Shown piece after piece: positions 17,706 to 26,543 of a DNA stretch of 63,073 nucleotides. The DNA lies in NCBI RefSeq assembly GCF_018614585.1, contig NZ_JAGGOI010000034.1, positions 167,060 to 230,132 of the forward strand. Reading direction: 5' to 3'. Position 1 is the first letter of the stretch. Every line of letters begins with the position of its first letter. The position numbers and the translations under genes were made by a program. The stretch comes from Streptomyces sp. ISL-1. Its GTDB lineage: Bacteria > Actinomycetota > Actinomycetes > Streptomycetales > Streptomycetaceae. Under the pieces are notes generated by a model that was given only the letters and a program-made list of their open reading frames with translations, made no database searches and had not been told where the DNA came from.

Positions 17706-18920
17706 ATGAATACGGCGGCGGGGACGACCGACGCGCGCGGCGCAGTGGGCTCGGCAGGCTGGAGCGCCGCGGCTCGGGTGCGCGGCATGGGCACGTCGAT
17801 CTTCACGGAGATGACGGAGCTGGCGCGGAGCACCGGGGCTGTGAACCTCGGACAAGGGGTGCCGGAGCTGGCCAGCCCGCCCGTCCTGCTCAAGGACGTG
17901 GCGGATGCGGTGCTCGCGGGCAGCAACCAGTACCCGCCGGCCCATGGGTTCCCGGCGCTGCGCGAGGCCGTCGCCGCTCATCAGCTGCGCCGGTACGGCC
18001 TCGACTACCGGCCTCAGGGCGAGGTGCTGGTCACCACCGGCGCGACGGAAGCACTCGCCGCGGCCCTGCTGGCGCTCTGCGACCCCGGTGACGAGGTCAT
18101 TGCCTTCGACCCCTGCTACGACGCGTACGCGGCGGATGCCCGGCTTGCCGGGGCCCGTTTGGTCGCCGTCCCCCTGGTCCTCGACGGCGACGGGTTCGCC
18201 CTCGACGCTGACGCGCTGCGCGCGGCCGTGTCCCCGCGTACCCGGGTGCTGATCCTGAACACTCCGCACAACCCCACGGGCATGGTCTTCACGGCCGAAG
18301 AGCTGGAAGCGATCGCGGATGTGTGCCGTGAGTACTCACTGACGGTGATCACGGATGAGGTCTATGAACACCTCGTCTACAACGATGGTGCGCGCCATCT
18401 GGCCATCGCCGCGCTGCCTCAGATGCGGGAACGGACGGTGGTCATCTCCTCGGCGGGCAAGACCTTCAACACAACGGGCTGGAAGGTCGGCTGGGTCTGC
18501 GGGCCCGCGCCGCTGGTCGCCGCGGTGGGCGCGGCCAAGCAGTTCCTGACGTACGCCTCGGGTACTCCGTATCAGGAAGCGCTTGCGCGGGCGCTCGGCT
18601 CTGTGGAGGAGTGGGCGGCGGATCTGCGGGGCACCCTGCGCAAGAACCGGGACCTGTTGAGCGACGGCCTGGCACAAGCCGGCCTGCGGCCCTTCCGCGC
18701 GGATGCCGGCTACTTCGTGCAGGCGGATGTGCGGCCCTGGGGTTTCTCGGACGGCGTCGAGTTCTGCCGGGACCTTCCGGAGCGCGCCGGGGTGGTGGCA
18801 ATCCCGACGTCGGCGTTCTACGTCAGCGCGGATGCTCCGGCCTGGCTGGTCCGCTTCTCCTTCTGCAAGCGGGAGGACTCGATCCGTAAGGCCGTCGACC
18901 AGTTGATCAACGCGCGATGA
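17706..18920 (+). CDS. Class I/II pyridoxal-phosphate aminotransferase (methionine/kynurenine aminotransferase type)
   Basis: A 404-residue fold-type I enzyme. 'NLGQGVPELASPP' and 'NQYPPAHGFPALREAV' mark the N-terminal substrate loop, 'TTGATEALAA' and 'NTPHNPTG' bind the cofactor, 'DEVYEHLVY' carries the pyridine-binding Asp and 'SAGKTFNTTGWKVGW' contains the Schiff-base Lys. The pattern is that of the YbdL/KAT subgroup acting on methionine, kynurenine or aromatic amino acids. ATG at 17706 has GGAAAG upstream; a TTG at 17679 is less likely. The kyn genes lie 14 kb away, so a link to kynurenine is only suggestive. Single gene. Confidence 0.9.
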   Translation: MNTAAGTTDARGAVGSAGWSAAARVRGMGTSIFTEMTELARSTGAVNLGQGVPELASPPVLLKDVADAVLAGSNQYPPAHGFPALREAVAAHQLRRYGLDYRPQGEVLVTTGATEALAAALLALCDPGDEVIAFDPCYDAYAADARLAGARLVAVPLVLDGDGFALDADALRAAVSPRTRVLILNTPHNPTGMVFTAEELEAIADVCREYSLTVITDEVYEHLVYNDGARHLAIAALPQMRERTVVISSAGKTFNTTGWKVGWVCGPAPLVAAVGAAKQFLTYASGTPYQEALARALGSVEEWAADLRGTLRKNRDLLSDGLAQAGLRPFRADAGYFVQADVRPWGFSDGVEFCRDLPERAGVVAIPTSAFYVSADAPAWLVRFSFCKREDSIRKAVDQLINAR

Positions 18921-18999
18921 CCGGTGCCGGTCCGATCCCACGCGTCGGCATAGGAGCAATGTTTGGCCGCAGAGCACCTAGCGGTGTTAAAAAGGCAAT

Positions 19000-21699
19000 G
19001 TGGTCAAACGCTCCGATCGAACCCGGAGCGCACCGGTTCGGTCACTGACCGACAAGCACCCCCGGAGCGTCGCCGGGCAGGTCTTCGCCTTGCAGGTGGC
19101 TGTGGTGGTGCTGCTCGTGGCAAGCGCGATGCTGGTGCTTGTGCTGCAGTCCCGGCACGACAGCAGCACAGAGGCGAAGCACCGTTCAATCGCGGTGGCT
19201 GAGACGTTCGCGCATTCGCCGGGTGTTCATGCCGCGCTGCAGACTCCTGATCCTTCCAAGGTGCTCCAGCCTCTTACCGAGAAGGCGCGCAGGGCGACGG
19301 GCGTCGACTTCATCGTGGTCATGGACACGAAGGGAATCCGCTACACGCATCCCAAGCCGGACCGGATCGGCAAGAGATTCGTCGGCACCATCGAGCCCTC
19401 GCTGGCAGGCCGTGTGTACACGGAAAGCGTCCATGGCCCGCTCGGCCACGAGGTGCAGGCGGTCGTCCCGGTCAGAGATCCCAAGGGCAAAGTCGAGGCC
19501 CTGGTGTCCGCCGGCCTGAAGGTCAAGAACGTGACCAGTGTGGTGGAGCGACAGCTGCCGATCATCTTCGGCGCCGGAGCGGCCGCGCTGGCCCTGGCCA
19601 CGGGTGGGACGGCGCTGGTGGCCAGGCGGCTGCGGCGGCAGACCCACCGTCTGGGCCCGGCCGAGATGACCCGCATGTACGAGCATCACGACGCCGTGCT
19701 GCACGCCGTCCGCGAAGGTGTGCTCATCGTCGGCAACGACGGTCAGCTGATGCTGGCGAACGACGAGGCAAGGCGGCTGCTGGAGTTGCCGCCCGACGCC
19801 GAAGGGCGGCCCATCTCGGAACTGACCGGCCTTGACCCCGGCATGATCAAGCTGCTGATCTCGGGTCGCCTGGCCACGGACGAGGTGCACCCGGCCGGGG
19901 AGCGGCTGCTCGCGGTGAACCAGCGGCCCACGGACCGTCACGGCGGCCCCGAGGGGACGGTCGCGACCTTGCGTGACTCCACGGAGCTGCGAGCGCTGTA
20001 CGGCAAGGCGGAGATCGCGCGCGAGCGGCTGAGACTGCTGTACGACGCCGGTCTGCGCATCGGTACCACCCTCGACGTGGTGCGTACGTCCGAGGAACTG
20101 GCGAAGGTCGCGGTCCCCCGGTTCGCCGACTTCGTCACCGTCGATCTGTCCGACCCGGTCCTGCGAGGGGAGGAGCCGGCCAGTACGGGCACGGACATGC
20201 GCCGCACAGCCGTCCACGGCATCCGGGACGACCATCCCCTCTACGAACTCGACCGCCTGATCGACTTCCTGCCCTCCACCCCGCAGGCACGGGGTTTCGG
20301 CAGCGGCCGATCGGAGCTGGTGCCCGACCTGGCCGACGCGCCCGGCTGGCGTGCCCAGGACCCGGACCGGACACAGCTGATCGTCGAGTACGGCATCCAC
20401 TCGCTCCTCGTCGTTCCCCTCCAGGCGCGGGGCGTCATCCTGGGCATGGCCAACTTCTGGCGCTCGGAGAAGCCCGAGCCGTTCGAGGAGGACGACCTGT
20501 CCCTGGCCGAGGAACTGGTCGCCCGGGCGGCGGTCAGCATCGACAACGCCCGCCGCTACACCCGTGAGCACACCCGGGCCGTCGCTCTGCAACGCAGCCT
20601 GCTGCCGCGGGCCCTGCCCGAGCAGAGCGCCCTCGATGTCGCCCACCGCTACCTGCCCGCGCTGTCCGGGGTGAGCGGCGACTGGTTCGATGTGATCCCG
20701 CTTCCGGGCAGTCGCGTGGCGCTGGTCGTCGGGGATGTCGTCGGCCACGGCCTGCACGCGGCGGCCACGATGGGACGGCTGCGCACCGCGGTGCACAACT
20801 TCTCCACGCTCGACCTGCCGCCCGACGAAATCCTCAACCATCTCGACGATCTGGTCGGGCGCATCGACCAGGAGGAGGGGGCGGTCGCGAGTGCGGGGGT
20901 CGTGGGCGCCACCTGTCTGTACGCGATCTACGATCCCGTCTCCCGCCGGTGCGCCATGGCGCGGGCAGGTCACCCCGTGCCCGCGATGGTCCACGTCGAC
21001 GGCAGTGTGTCGTTCCCCGACCTTCCGGCCGGGCCGCCCCTGGGCCTGGGCGGCATGCCGTTCGAGACCGCCGAACTGGAACTGCCGGAGGGCACACAAC
21101 TCGTCCTTTACACCGACGGGCTCATCGAGGAGCGCACCCGGGACATCGACGTCGGGATCGAGCTGCTGCGCAAGGCCCTGGCGTCCCATCCCGACCGGCC
21201 GCCGGAAGAGAGCTGTCAGGCGGTGCTCGACGAGCTCCTGCCCAGTCGGCCGAGGGACGATGTGGCGCTGCTCATCGCCCGCACACGGGCAATCCCGCCC
21301 GACCAAGTCGCCCGCTGGGACGTGCCGTCGGATCCCGCCGCCGTGGCGGACATGCGCGCCGCCGTGACCGAGAAGCTGGACGAATGGGGTCTGGCCGAGG
21401 TCGCGTTCGCCATGGAGCTGGTGATCAGCGAGCTGATCACCAACGCCATCCGCTACGGCTCCGCACCGGTCACGGTGCAACTGCTCCGCGACCGCGCCCT
21501 GACCTGCGAGGTGGCCGACGGCAGCAGCACCTCGCCCCATCTGCGGTACGCGGCCACGATGGATGAAGGAGGCCGCGGCCTGTTCCTCGTCGCGCAGATG
21601 ACCGAACGCTGGGGCACCCGCTACACCCCCGGGGGAAAGGTCATCTGGGCGGAGCTGGCGCTGCCCAAATCCGACGAGAGCGTGGAGGGCACGGGGTAG
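19000..21699 (+). CDS. Membrane PAS-GAF-SpoIIE-HATPase regulatory phosphatase
   Basis: An 899-residue signalling protein. Two membrane helices (about 28-48 and 187-208) flank an extracytoplasmic sensor of about 140 residues resembling single Cache domains ('FIVVMDTKGIRYTHPKPDRIG'-region, with 'KRFVGTIEPSLAG'). Next come PAS (about 228-320), GAF (about 345-520), a PP2C-like SpoIIE phosphatase (about 545-745, with 'SGDWFDVIPL' and 'VGDVVGHGLHAA') and a C-terminal anti-sigma-type ATPase ('ELVISELITNAIRYG'). It probably tunes an anti-sigma/anti-anti-sigma pathway. GTG at 19000 has a weak AAAGGC upstream. No cognate sigma factor is adjacent. Confidence 0.93.
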   Translation: MVKRSDRTRSAPVRSLTDKHPRSVAGQVFALQVAVVVLLVASAMLVLVLQSRHDSSTEAKHRSIAVAETFAHSPGVHAALQTPDPSKVLQPLTEKARRATGVDFIVVMDTKGIRYTHPKPDRIGKRFVGTIEPSLAGRVYTESVHGPLGHEVQAVVPVRDPKGKVEALVSAGLKVKNVTSVVERQLPIIFGAGAAALALATGGTALVARRLRRQTHRLGPAEMTRMYEHHDAVLHAVREGVLIVGNDGQLMLANDEARRLLELPPDAEGRPISELTGLDPGMIKLLISGRLATDEVHPAGERLLAVNQRPTDRHGGPEGTVATLRDSTELRALYGKAEIARERLRLLYDAGLRIGTTLDVVRTSEELAKVAVPRFADFVTVDLSDPVLRGEEPASTGTDMRRTAVHGIRDDHPLYELDRLIDFLPSTPQARGFGSGRSELVPDLADAPGWRAQDPDRTQLIVEYGIHSLLVVPLQARGVILGMANFWRSEKPEPFEEDDLSLAEELVARAAVSIDNARRYTREHTRAVALQRSLLPRALPEQSALDVAHRYLPALSGVSGDWFDVIPLPGSRVALVVGDVVGHGLHAAATMGRLRTAVHNFSTLDLPPDEILNHLDDLVGRIDQEEGAVASAGVVGATCLYAIYDPVSRRCAMARAGHPVPAMVHVDGSVSFPDLPAGPPLGLGGMPFETAELELPEGTQLVLYTDGLIEERTRDIDVGIELLRKALASHPDRPPEESCQAVLDELLPSRPRDDVALLIARTRAIPPDQVARWDVPSDPAAVADMRAAVTEKLDEWGLAEVAFAMELVISELITNAIRYGSAPVTVQLLRDRALTCEVADGSSTSPHLRYAATMDEGGRGLFLVAQMTERWGTRYTPGGKVIWAELALPKSDESVEGTG

Positions 21700-21733
21700 T
21701 TGGGGGTAGTTCGCGTCAGTGACGGTCTCCGCC

Positions 21734-21778
21734 CTGTACCGAAGCGTCCTGTGCCGAAGCGTCCTGTGCCGAAGCTCT
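21734..21778. repeat. 15-bp tandem repeat, three units
   Basis: CTGTRCCGAAGCGTC repeats at 21734, 21749 and 21764 (the last copy imperfect). It lies just past the phosphatase gene, in the leader of the Gly/Cys-rich gene. Confidence 0.9.
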
Positions 21779-21857
21779 GGAGTTGCTCAAGTCTGCTTTG
21801 GGCCCGCGGGGCCCGGGGCATCCCCCTCACACGCAAGTTCGGGGGAACGGAAGGACG

Positions 21858-22091
21858 GTGGGGGCAGTGGTCTTCTTCTTCGGGATTCTGATCGTCGTGT
21901 TCGTGCTCGTGGTGGTCATCGCGATGTCGCGCGGGAGCAGCAAGAACCGTCGGCGCGGGGCTGCGGGTGGCGGCGGCAGCTGGTGGGCGGGCAGCGACGG
22001 TGGGGGCTCATCGTGCGGGGGCGGTTCCTCGTGCGGCGGCAGCTCGTCCTGCGGGGGCGGCGGGGGTGGATGCGGCGGCGGAGGCAGCTGA
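21858..22091 (+). CDS. Small single-pass membrane protein with a Gly/Cys/Ser-rich tail
   Basis: About 77 residues if GTG at 21858 is used. One membrane helix ('FFFGILIVVFVLVVVIAM') is followed by a basic stretch 'SSKNRRRG' and then a tail of almost only Gly, Ser and four Cys arranged as SCGGG-like units. By the positive-inside rule the tail would face the cytoplasm. GGAAGGA precedes the start; GTG at 21867 is an alternative. It is followed by a terminator, then DUF2617 and a polyamine aminopropyltransferase, genes that often travel with small uncharacterised membrane proteins. Function unknown; the repeated Cys suggest metal or thiol chemistry but nothing proves it. Confidence 0.65.
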   Translation: MGAVVFFFGILIVVFVLVVVIAMSRGSSKNRRRGAAGGGGSWWAGSDGGGSSCGGGSSCGGSSSCGGGGGGCGGGGS

Positions 22092-22433
22092 CACGGGGCA
22101 GCTGGTCCGCGGCCACTTAAGGCACCCGGTGGGTGAACTCCCGCCGGGTGCCTTCTTGTTGACGTTTTTGGTGACCTCCTTGGAACTTTTTAGTTGAACA
22201 GTTGAACCGTGAGGCCCCCGGGGGGATGGAAACCCCTTCAAGTTGGGTAAAATCGCTGTGGGTGCCGCGCACTTCATGATTCTCTCGCTGTCGGAACCTG
22301 TTGGAACCATCCAGCCCTCGGACCTGATGTGGACCCGAGCAGGCGGTCCCCGGATCTTCTTCAACTCCCCCTCAGGGGCGCCCCCCTGTCCACGTGTCCT
22401 TCACTCGCCAAAGCGTGTTTGCGGAGCCGACCC
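22092..22433. other. Intergenic region, 342 bp
   Basis: It contains the terminator at 22119-22154 and then an AT-richer stretch (22155-22260) with a doubled TTGAAC (about 22193-22207), likely the promoter region of the DUF2617 gene. No small gene or structured RNA is recognisable. Confidence 0.55.
22119..22154 (+). terminator. Hairpin terminator after the Gly/Cys-rich gene
   Basis: AAGGCACCCGG (22119-22129) pairs with CCGGGTGCCTT (22144-22154), with extra pairing in the loop, and CTTGTT follows. Confidence 0.9.
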
Positions 22434-22952
22434 ATGCTCACGACCCTCCATACGGCCTACACCGACACCCGTGCCGACGACCTTGCCTGGGCGCTCGGTC
22501 GGGAGCCGCTGCCCGCCCTGGCCGTCCTCGACCTCGAACTGTCCGGAGCGAAGCTGCAGTTGAGACTGCTGGGAGCGTCCCACCAGGTGCTGCTGGAGGA
22601 CGAACAGGGCAGCTGCTCCGAGACCGTTGCCTGCATGCCCGGCAGCAGCACGCCCCTGCCTCTCGGCGTGGCCAAGCGGATCGGTGCGTGGGAGTACGAG
22701 TTCGCGGCCCGCGTCGAGACGCTCTCGGAAGGCTCGTTCGCGGGGCGCGCGCAGGAGCTCCTCGCGCTGGTCGCCGACCACCCCCAAGGTCTCGCGGGCA
22801 CGTTCCCCGGCTCGCCGCACGCCTTTACGGCAATGCTGGCGCAGCGGCGCGATGGGCAGGTGCGGTGGCGCACATGGCACGCGTATCCGCAGGAGGGCAG
22901 TCTCGTCGTCACCCGTACGCGGGTTGGTGCCCGTATGCCTGCCGCCCTGTAG
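22434..22952 (+). CDS. DUF2617 family protein
   Basis: A 172-residue soluble protein starting 'MLTTLHTAYTDTRADDL'. The conserved parts are 'LALLDLEL'-like 'LAVLDLELSGAKLQLRLLGASHQV', split here by function into a beta region (30-60), 'WEYEFAARVETLS' and 'FPGSPHAFTAML'. DUF2617 has no assigned activity but is a frequent neighbour of membrane spermidine-synthase-like enzymes, as here. ATG at 22434 was chosen because family members start at this sequence and the upstream frame is not conserved-looking. It is 74 bases before the aminopropyltransferase gene, likely in one operon. Confidence 0.82.
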   Translation: MLTTLHTAYTDTRADDLAWALGREPLPALAVLDLELSGAKLQLRLLGASHQVLLEDEQGSCSETVACMPGSSTPLPLGVAKRIGAWEYEFAARVETLSEGSFAGRAQELLALVADHPQGLAGTFPGSPHAFTAMLAQRRDGQVRWRTWHAYPQEGSLVVTRTRVGARMPAAL

Positions 22953-23026
22953 TTATGCCTCCCGCGCCTCAGTAGCACCCTTGTGGGTGACAGGCGGCGC
23001 ACTACCCCTGACGTAGCGTTACGAAC

Positions 23027-24622
23027 ATGATCGATCGGCTGCCGACTTCACCGCCCCCGCAGGCGGTTCGGCTGCCCGTGCGCCCCGACGCCGGCCGGTA
23101 TCTCGTGTTGACGGCGGTCTTCGTCTGTGCGGCGTGCGGACTGGTGTACGAGCTCGAACTGGTCGCCCTCGCTTCGTACTTGATCGGCGACTCCGTCACC
23201 CAGGCCTCCGTCGTACTGTCGCTGATGGTCTTCGCGATGGGCATCGGCTCGCTCCTCGCCAAGAGGCTGCGCTGCCGGCCGGCGGTCTGTTTCGGTCTGC
23301 TGGAGGCGGCGCTCGCGCTGGTCGGCGGCTGCTCGGCGATGGTGCTGTACGCCGCGTTCGCCTGGATCGGCGAGTCACGCGTCGTGCTGGTGGGTTTCTC
23401 CCTCGCCATCGGGGTGCTGATCGGCGCGGAGATCCCGCTGCTGATGTCCCTGATCCAGCGGATCTCGCGACGTGACGCGGAGGGCACGGTCGCCGATCTG
23501 TTCGCCGCGGACTATGTGGGGGCGCTCGTCGGCGGGCTCGCGTTTCCGTTTCTGCTGCTGCCGTGGCTCGGTGAGGTCACGGGCGCGCTGTTGACGGGCG
23601 GCGTCAACGTGGTGGCGGGTGGGGCGCTCGTGCTGTGGCTGTTCCGGCGGGATCTGACTGTGCGTTGCCGCGGCTGGCTGCTCGTCGCCAATGTGACGGT
23701 GCTGGCGCTGCTGGCGACCGCGACCATCCTGGTCGACGACTTCGAGCAGGCGGCGCGGCGTGCGGTCTACGGCGACGAGGTAAGGGTCGCCATCCACACC
23801 GATGTGCAGGAAGTCGTGCTCACCGGCGGCCCGTCGGGGCCACTGGACCTCTTCCTCGACGGGCGGCTGCGGGTCAGCGGGCGCGACGAGTACCGCTACC
23901 ACGAGGCGCTGGTGCACCCGGCGATGCGGGGGCCGCATGCGCGAGTGCTGATCCTGGGCGGGGGCGACGGGCTCGCGGCACGCGAGGTGCTGCGCTACCC
24001 CGGCGTCGAGTCGGTGACCGTCGTCGAGGTCGACCCGGGTGTCGTCCGGCTGGCGCGCACGGATCCGGCGCTGGCCGTACTGAACGAGTACGCGTACCGG
24101 GACCCGCGGGTGCGGGTCGTCGCCGCGGACGCGTTCTCCTGGCTGCGGGAGCCGAGGGGAGCGTACGACGTGGTGATCTCGGATCTGCCCGATCCGGGCA
24201 TCACGCCGAGCACCAAGCTCTACTCCCAGGAGTTCTACGGACTCATCGAGCGGGTCATGCCGGACGGCGGGCGGCTCGTGGTGCACGCGGGGTCGGCGGT
24301 CTCCCGTCCGCGAACGTTCTGGACCGTCGACGCGACGCTGCGGGGGGCGGGATTCGGGACTCGTGCGTACTGCGCCACCGGACGGCTCTCCGGCTTCACC
24401 ACGGGCCCGGACCGCTCGACCGGCACGGCGTCCGCGCCGAGCGACTGGGGCTTCCTGCTCGCCGGGGCGGGGTGGGCGCCGGGGCTCGGCCTCGATCCGG
24501 ATGCGCCGCGGCTGCGGACGCTGGGTCCGTCGGCGCTCGCCGCGGCGGCGCGGGGTGCGGAGCGCACGAGGCTGCCGGCGCTGCCGCCGTCGACGCTGGT
24601 GCACCCGCGGTACATGGACTGA
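23027..24622 (+). CDS. Membrane-fused polyamine aminopropyltransferase (spermidine-synthase-like)
   Basis: A 531-residue protein. About six to seven membrane helices fill the first 220 residues. The C-terminal half is a spermidine-synthase fold with 'VLILGGGDGLAAREVLRYP', 'VTVVEVDPGVVRLAR' and the catalytic-loop 'VVISDLPDPG'. Soluble SpeE enzymes transfer aminopropyl from decarboxylated AdoMet to putrescine. In these membrane forms the true acceptor is not established. The usual gate residue pattern 'DS.DP' is here 'DLPDP'. The first Asp and the DP are present. ATG at 23027 has no strong ribosome site. Downstream of DUF2617. Confidence 0.88.
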   Translation: MIDRLPTSPPPQAVRLPVRPDAGRYLVLTAVFVCAACGLVYELELVALASYLIGDSVTQASVVLSLMVFAMGIGSLLAKRLRCRPAVCFGLLEAALALVGGCSAMVLYAAFAWIGESRVVLVGFSLAIGVLIGAEIPLLMSLIQRISRRDAEGTVADLFAADYVGALVGGLAFPFLLLPWLGEVTGALLTGGVNVVAGGALVLWLFRRDLTVRCRGWLLVANVTVLALLATATILVDDFEQAARRAVYGDEVRVAIHTDVQEVVLTGGPSGPLDLFLDGRLRVSGRDEYRYHEALVHPAMRGPHARVLILGGGDGLAAREVLRYPGVESVTVVEVDPGVVRLARTDPALAVLNEYAYRDPRVRVVAADAFSWLREPRGAYDVVISDLPDPGITPSTKLYSQEFYGLIERVMPDGGRLVVHAGSAVSRPRTFWTVDATLRGAGFGTRAYCATGRLSGFTTGPDRSTGTASAPSDWGFLLAGAGWAPGLGLDPDAPRLRTLGPSALAAAARGAERTRLPALPPSTLVHPRYMD

Positions 24623-24763
24623 GCGTCCGTGGACGAGTCGTATACGGACCGGGCCGTCCATGGGTGAGCCGTACGCGGACAGAGTCTTATGCCGTATACG
24701 GACTCCGCTGTACACAGACCGAAAAGCAGACGTGACGGTCGTGTCTGAGTAGGCTCGACTCCC

Positions 24764-25720
24764 ATGGAGCATGAGGTGTTCGTTCCGGTTGCGCCAGAGA
24801 CCGTCCGCCAGGCACTGCGGGACCCTGCCCGGGTCGCCCGGTGGGTGCCGGGGCTCCAACAGGACGCGGACGAGTCGGCAGGCCCGCTCTCCGGCCGCCT
24901 GAAGGTCCGCATCGGCAGTCACACGATCACCTACCGCGGCACGCTGCGCATCGTGGAGCAGGGCGAGGTCTTCGCGGTCGAGGGCGAGGGCGTGGAGGCA
25001 CGCGGCACGGGCTCGGCGAAGGTGACGCTGACGATTCGTCCGCAACCGGCGGAGGGCGGCACGACGCTCACGTTCACGGCGACGTCCCGCGCGGAGGGCC
25101 GCCTGGCGCAGCTGGATCCCGCACAGACGACCGCGGCGGCCCACCGCCTGCTGGACCGCTTCGCGGACCGGTTGGGCGAGAGGGCGGCGGACAAGCCGGG
25201 GGACGCGGGTGAGGCGGCGTCCGCGAGTGACGCCGACGATGCGAAGCCGTCCGGCCGGAACAACGCCACTGCGGCCGACGACGCGAAGCCGTCCGCGAGC
25301 GACGCCGACGACGCGACCTCGTCCGCTACCACCGACGCCGACGCCACCGACGCCGACGCCACCGACGCCGACGCGAACGCCTCCGTGTTCGACGCTCCCG
25401 TGCCGCCGCCCTCCCTCGACCCCGTCGCCGAGGAGCGGTTCGGCGCGTTGAACGGCACCGACGCCACGGAGGCGGAGGAACTGCACGAGATCCCCGTCAT
25501 CCCCGACGAGCCCCCCGCCGAGGCCGCCCACGCACGGCGGACCATGATCGGGCGCAGTGCCGAGGAGGTCGATCACGCGCCGCCGCGCGGGCGTTACGCG
25601 CCCACGCCCCCGCCCGATGCCGGCAGTGCCGGGGCCACCCTGCGGTGGGTCGCGCCCGCCGCCGCCCTCGCGATCGCCTCCGCCGTGGTCGTCGGACGCG
25701 TGCTGCGCCGACGCAAGTAA
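24764..25720 (+). CDS. SRPBCC (CoxG-like) domain protein with acidic repeat stalk and C-terminal membrane anchor
   Basis: A 318-residue protein. Residues 1-140 are a START/SRPBCC domain of the CoxG type ('VFVPVAPETVRQALRDP', 'GEGVEARGTGSAKVTL'). Residues 140-285 are a low-complexity Ala/Asp/Thr linker with 'TDADATDADATDADA' repeats. A single helix near 292-312, followed by 'RRRK', anchors the C-terminus with the domain in the cytoplasm. SRPBCC domains bind hydrophobic ligands; CoxG recruits CO dehydrogenase to membranes. No CO dehydrogenase genes lie nearby, so the ligand or partner is unknown. ATG at 24764; the aldose epimerase start follows 10 bases after the stop. Confidence 0.85.
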   Translation: MEHEVFVPVAPETVRQALRDPARVARWVPGLQQDADESAGPLSGRLKVRIGSHTITYRGTLRIVEQGEVFAVEGEGVEARGTGSAKVTLTIRPQPAEGGTTLTFTATSRAEGRLAQLDPAQTTAAAHRLLDRFADRLGERAADKPGDAGEAASASDADDAKPSGRNNATAADDAKPSASDADDATSSATTDADATDADATDADANASVFDAPVPPPSLDPVAEERFGALNGTDATEAEELHEIPVIPDEPPAEAAHARRTMIGRSAEEVDHAPPRGRYAPTPPPDAGSAGATLRWVAPAAALAIASAVVVGRVLRRRK

Positions 25721-25729
25721 TGTCGTGGT

Positions 25730-26539
25730 GTGAGTAGCAGCGAAGAGAGCATCCGGCTGGCCGCCGGGGACGCCGAGTTGACCGTGCACCCGCGAAACGG
25801 CTGCCGTGTCGCGAGCCTGACCATCGGCGGCACCGAGGTGCTGCGCCAAGGGGAGCGGTACGGCTCCTTCCCGATGGTCCCCTGGTGCGGGCGCGTCGCG
25901 AACGGCCGGTTCCGCAACGGCGACGTAGCGCATCAACTCCCGCTCAATTCCCCGCCGCACGCCATCCACGGCACCGGCCGCGACACCGCCTGGCGCACCG
26001 CCCGTACGGCCAAGAGCGAGGCTGCCTTCACGTATGACCTCGCCGAGCCCTGGCCGTACACCGGGCGGGTCACCCAGACCTTCGAGCTGGCCGAGGACTC
26101 GCTGACGCTCACCATGGGCGTCGAGACGTACGAGACGTCATTCCCGGCCCAGGCAGGCTGGCACCCCTGGTTCCTGCGCAACCTCGGCGGCGAGGGCGCG
26201 CCCGGCGAGGACGTGCGCATCGACTTCACCGCCGCATGGCAGGAGGAGCGCGGCGAGGACCACCTGCCGACCGGCCGGCGCATCCCGCCCCTTCCCGGCC
26301 CCTGGGACGACTGCTTCGGCATGCCGGACGACGTCTCGGTCACCCTCACCTGGCCCGGGCAGCTGGAGCTCACCGTCGCCAGCCGCGCCGAATGGGTCGT
26401 GATCTACGACGAGCAGGAAGCGGCCGTCTGCGTCGAACCGCAGTCCGGCCCGCCGAACGGCCTCAACACCCACCCCCGGCTCGTCACCCCGATCGATCCC
26501 CTGGAGATCGCGACGACCTGGAGCTGGCGCCGCCTTTAA
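25730..26539 (+). CDS. Aldose 1-epimerase (galactose-mutarotase-like)
   Basis: A 269-residue beta-supersandwich enzyme with 'GTEVLRQGERYGSFPMVPWCGRVANGRF', summarised as the substrate-binding 'NGR' region, the catalytic-type 'HAIHGTGRD', 'GWHPWFLRN' and a C-terminal Glu in 'AVCVEPQSGPPNGLN'. It interconverts anomers of free or phosphorylated sugars. Sequence alone cannot separate a mutarotase from a YeaD-like hexose-6-phosphate epimerase. GTG at 25730 lies 10 bases after the previous stop, so the genes are probably co-transcribed. pyrE follows 5 bases later. Confidence 0.87.
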   Translation: MSSSEESIRLAAGDAELTVHPRNGCRVASLTIGGTEVLRQGERYGSFPMVPWCGRVANGRFRNGDVAHQLPLNSPPHAIHGTGRDTAWRTARTAKSEAAFTYDLAEPWPYTGRVTQTFELAEDSLTLTMGVETYETSFPAQAGWHPWFLRNLGGEGAPGEDVRIDFTAAWQEERGEDHLPTGRRIPPLPGPWDDCFGMPDDVSVTLTWPGQLELTVASRAEWVVIYDEQEAAVCVEPQSGPPNGLNTHPRLVTPIDPLEIATTWSWRRL

Positions 26540-26543
26540 GCTC

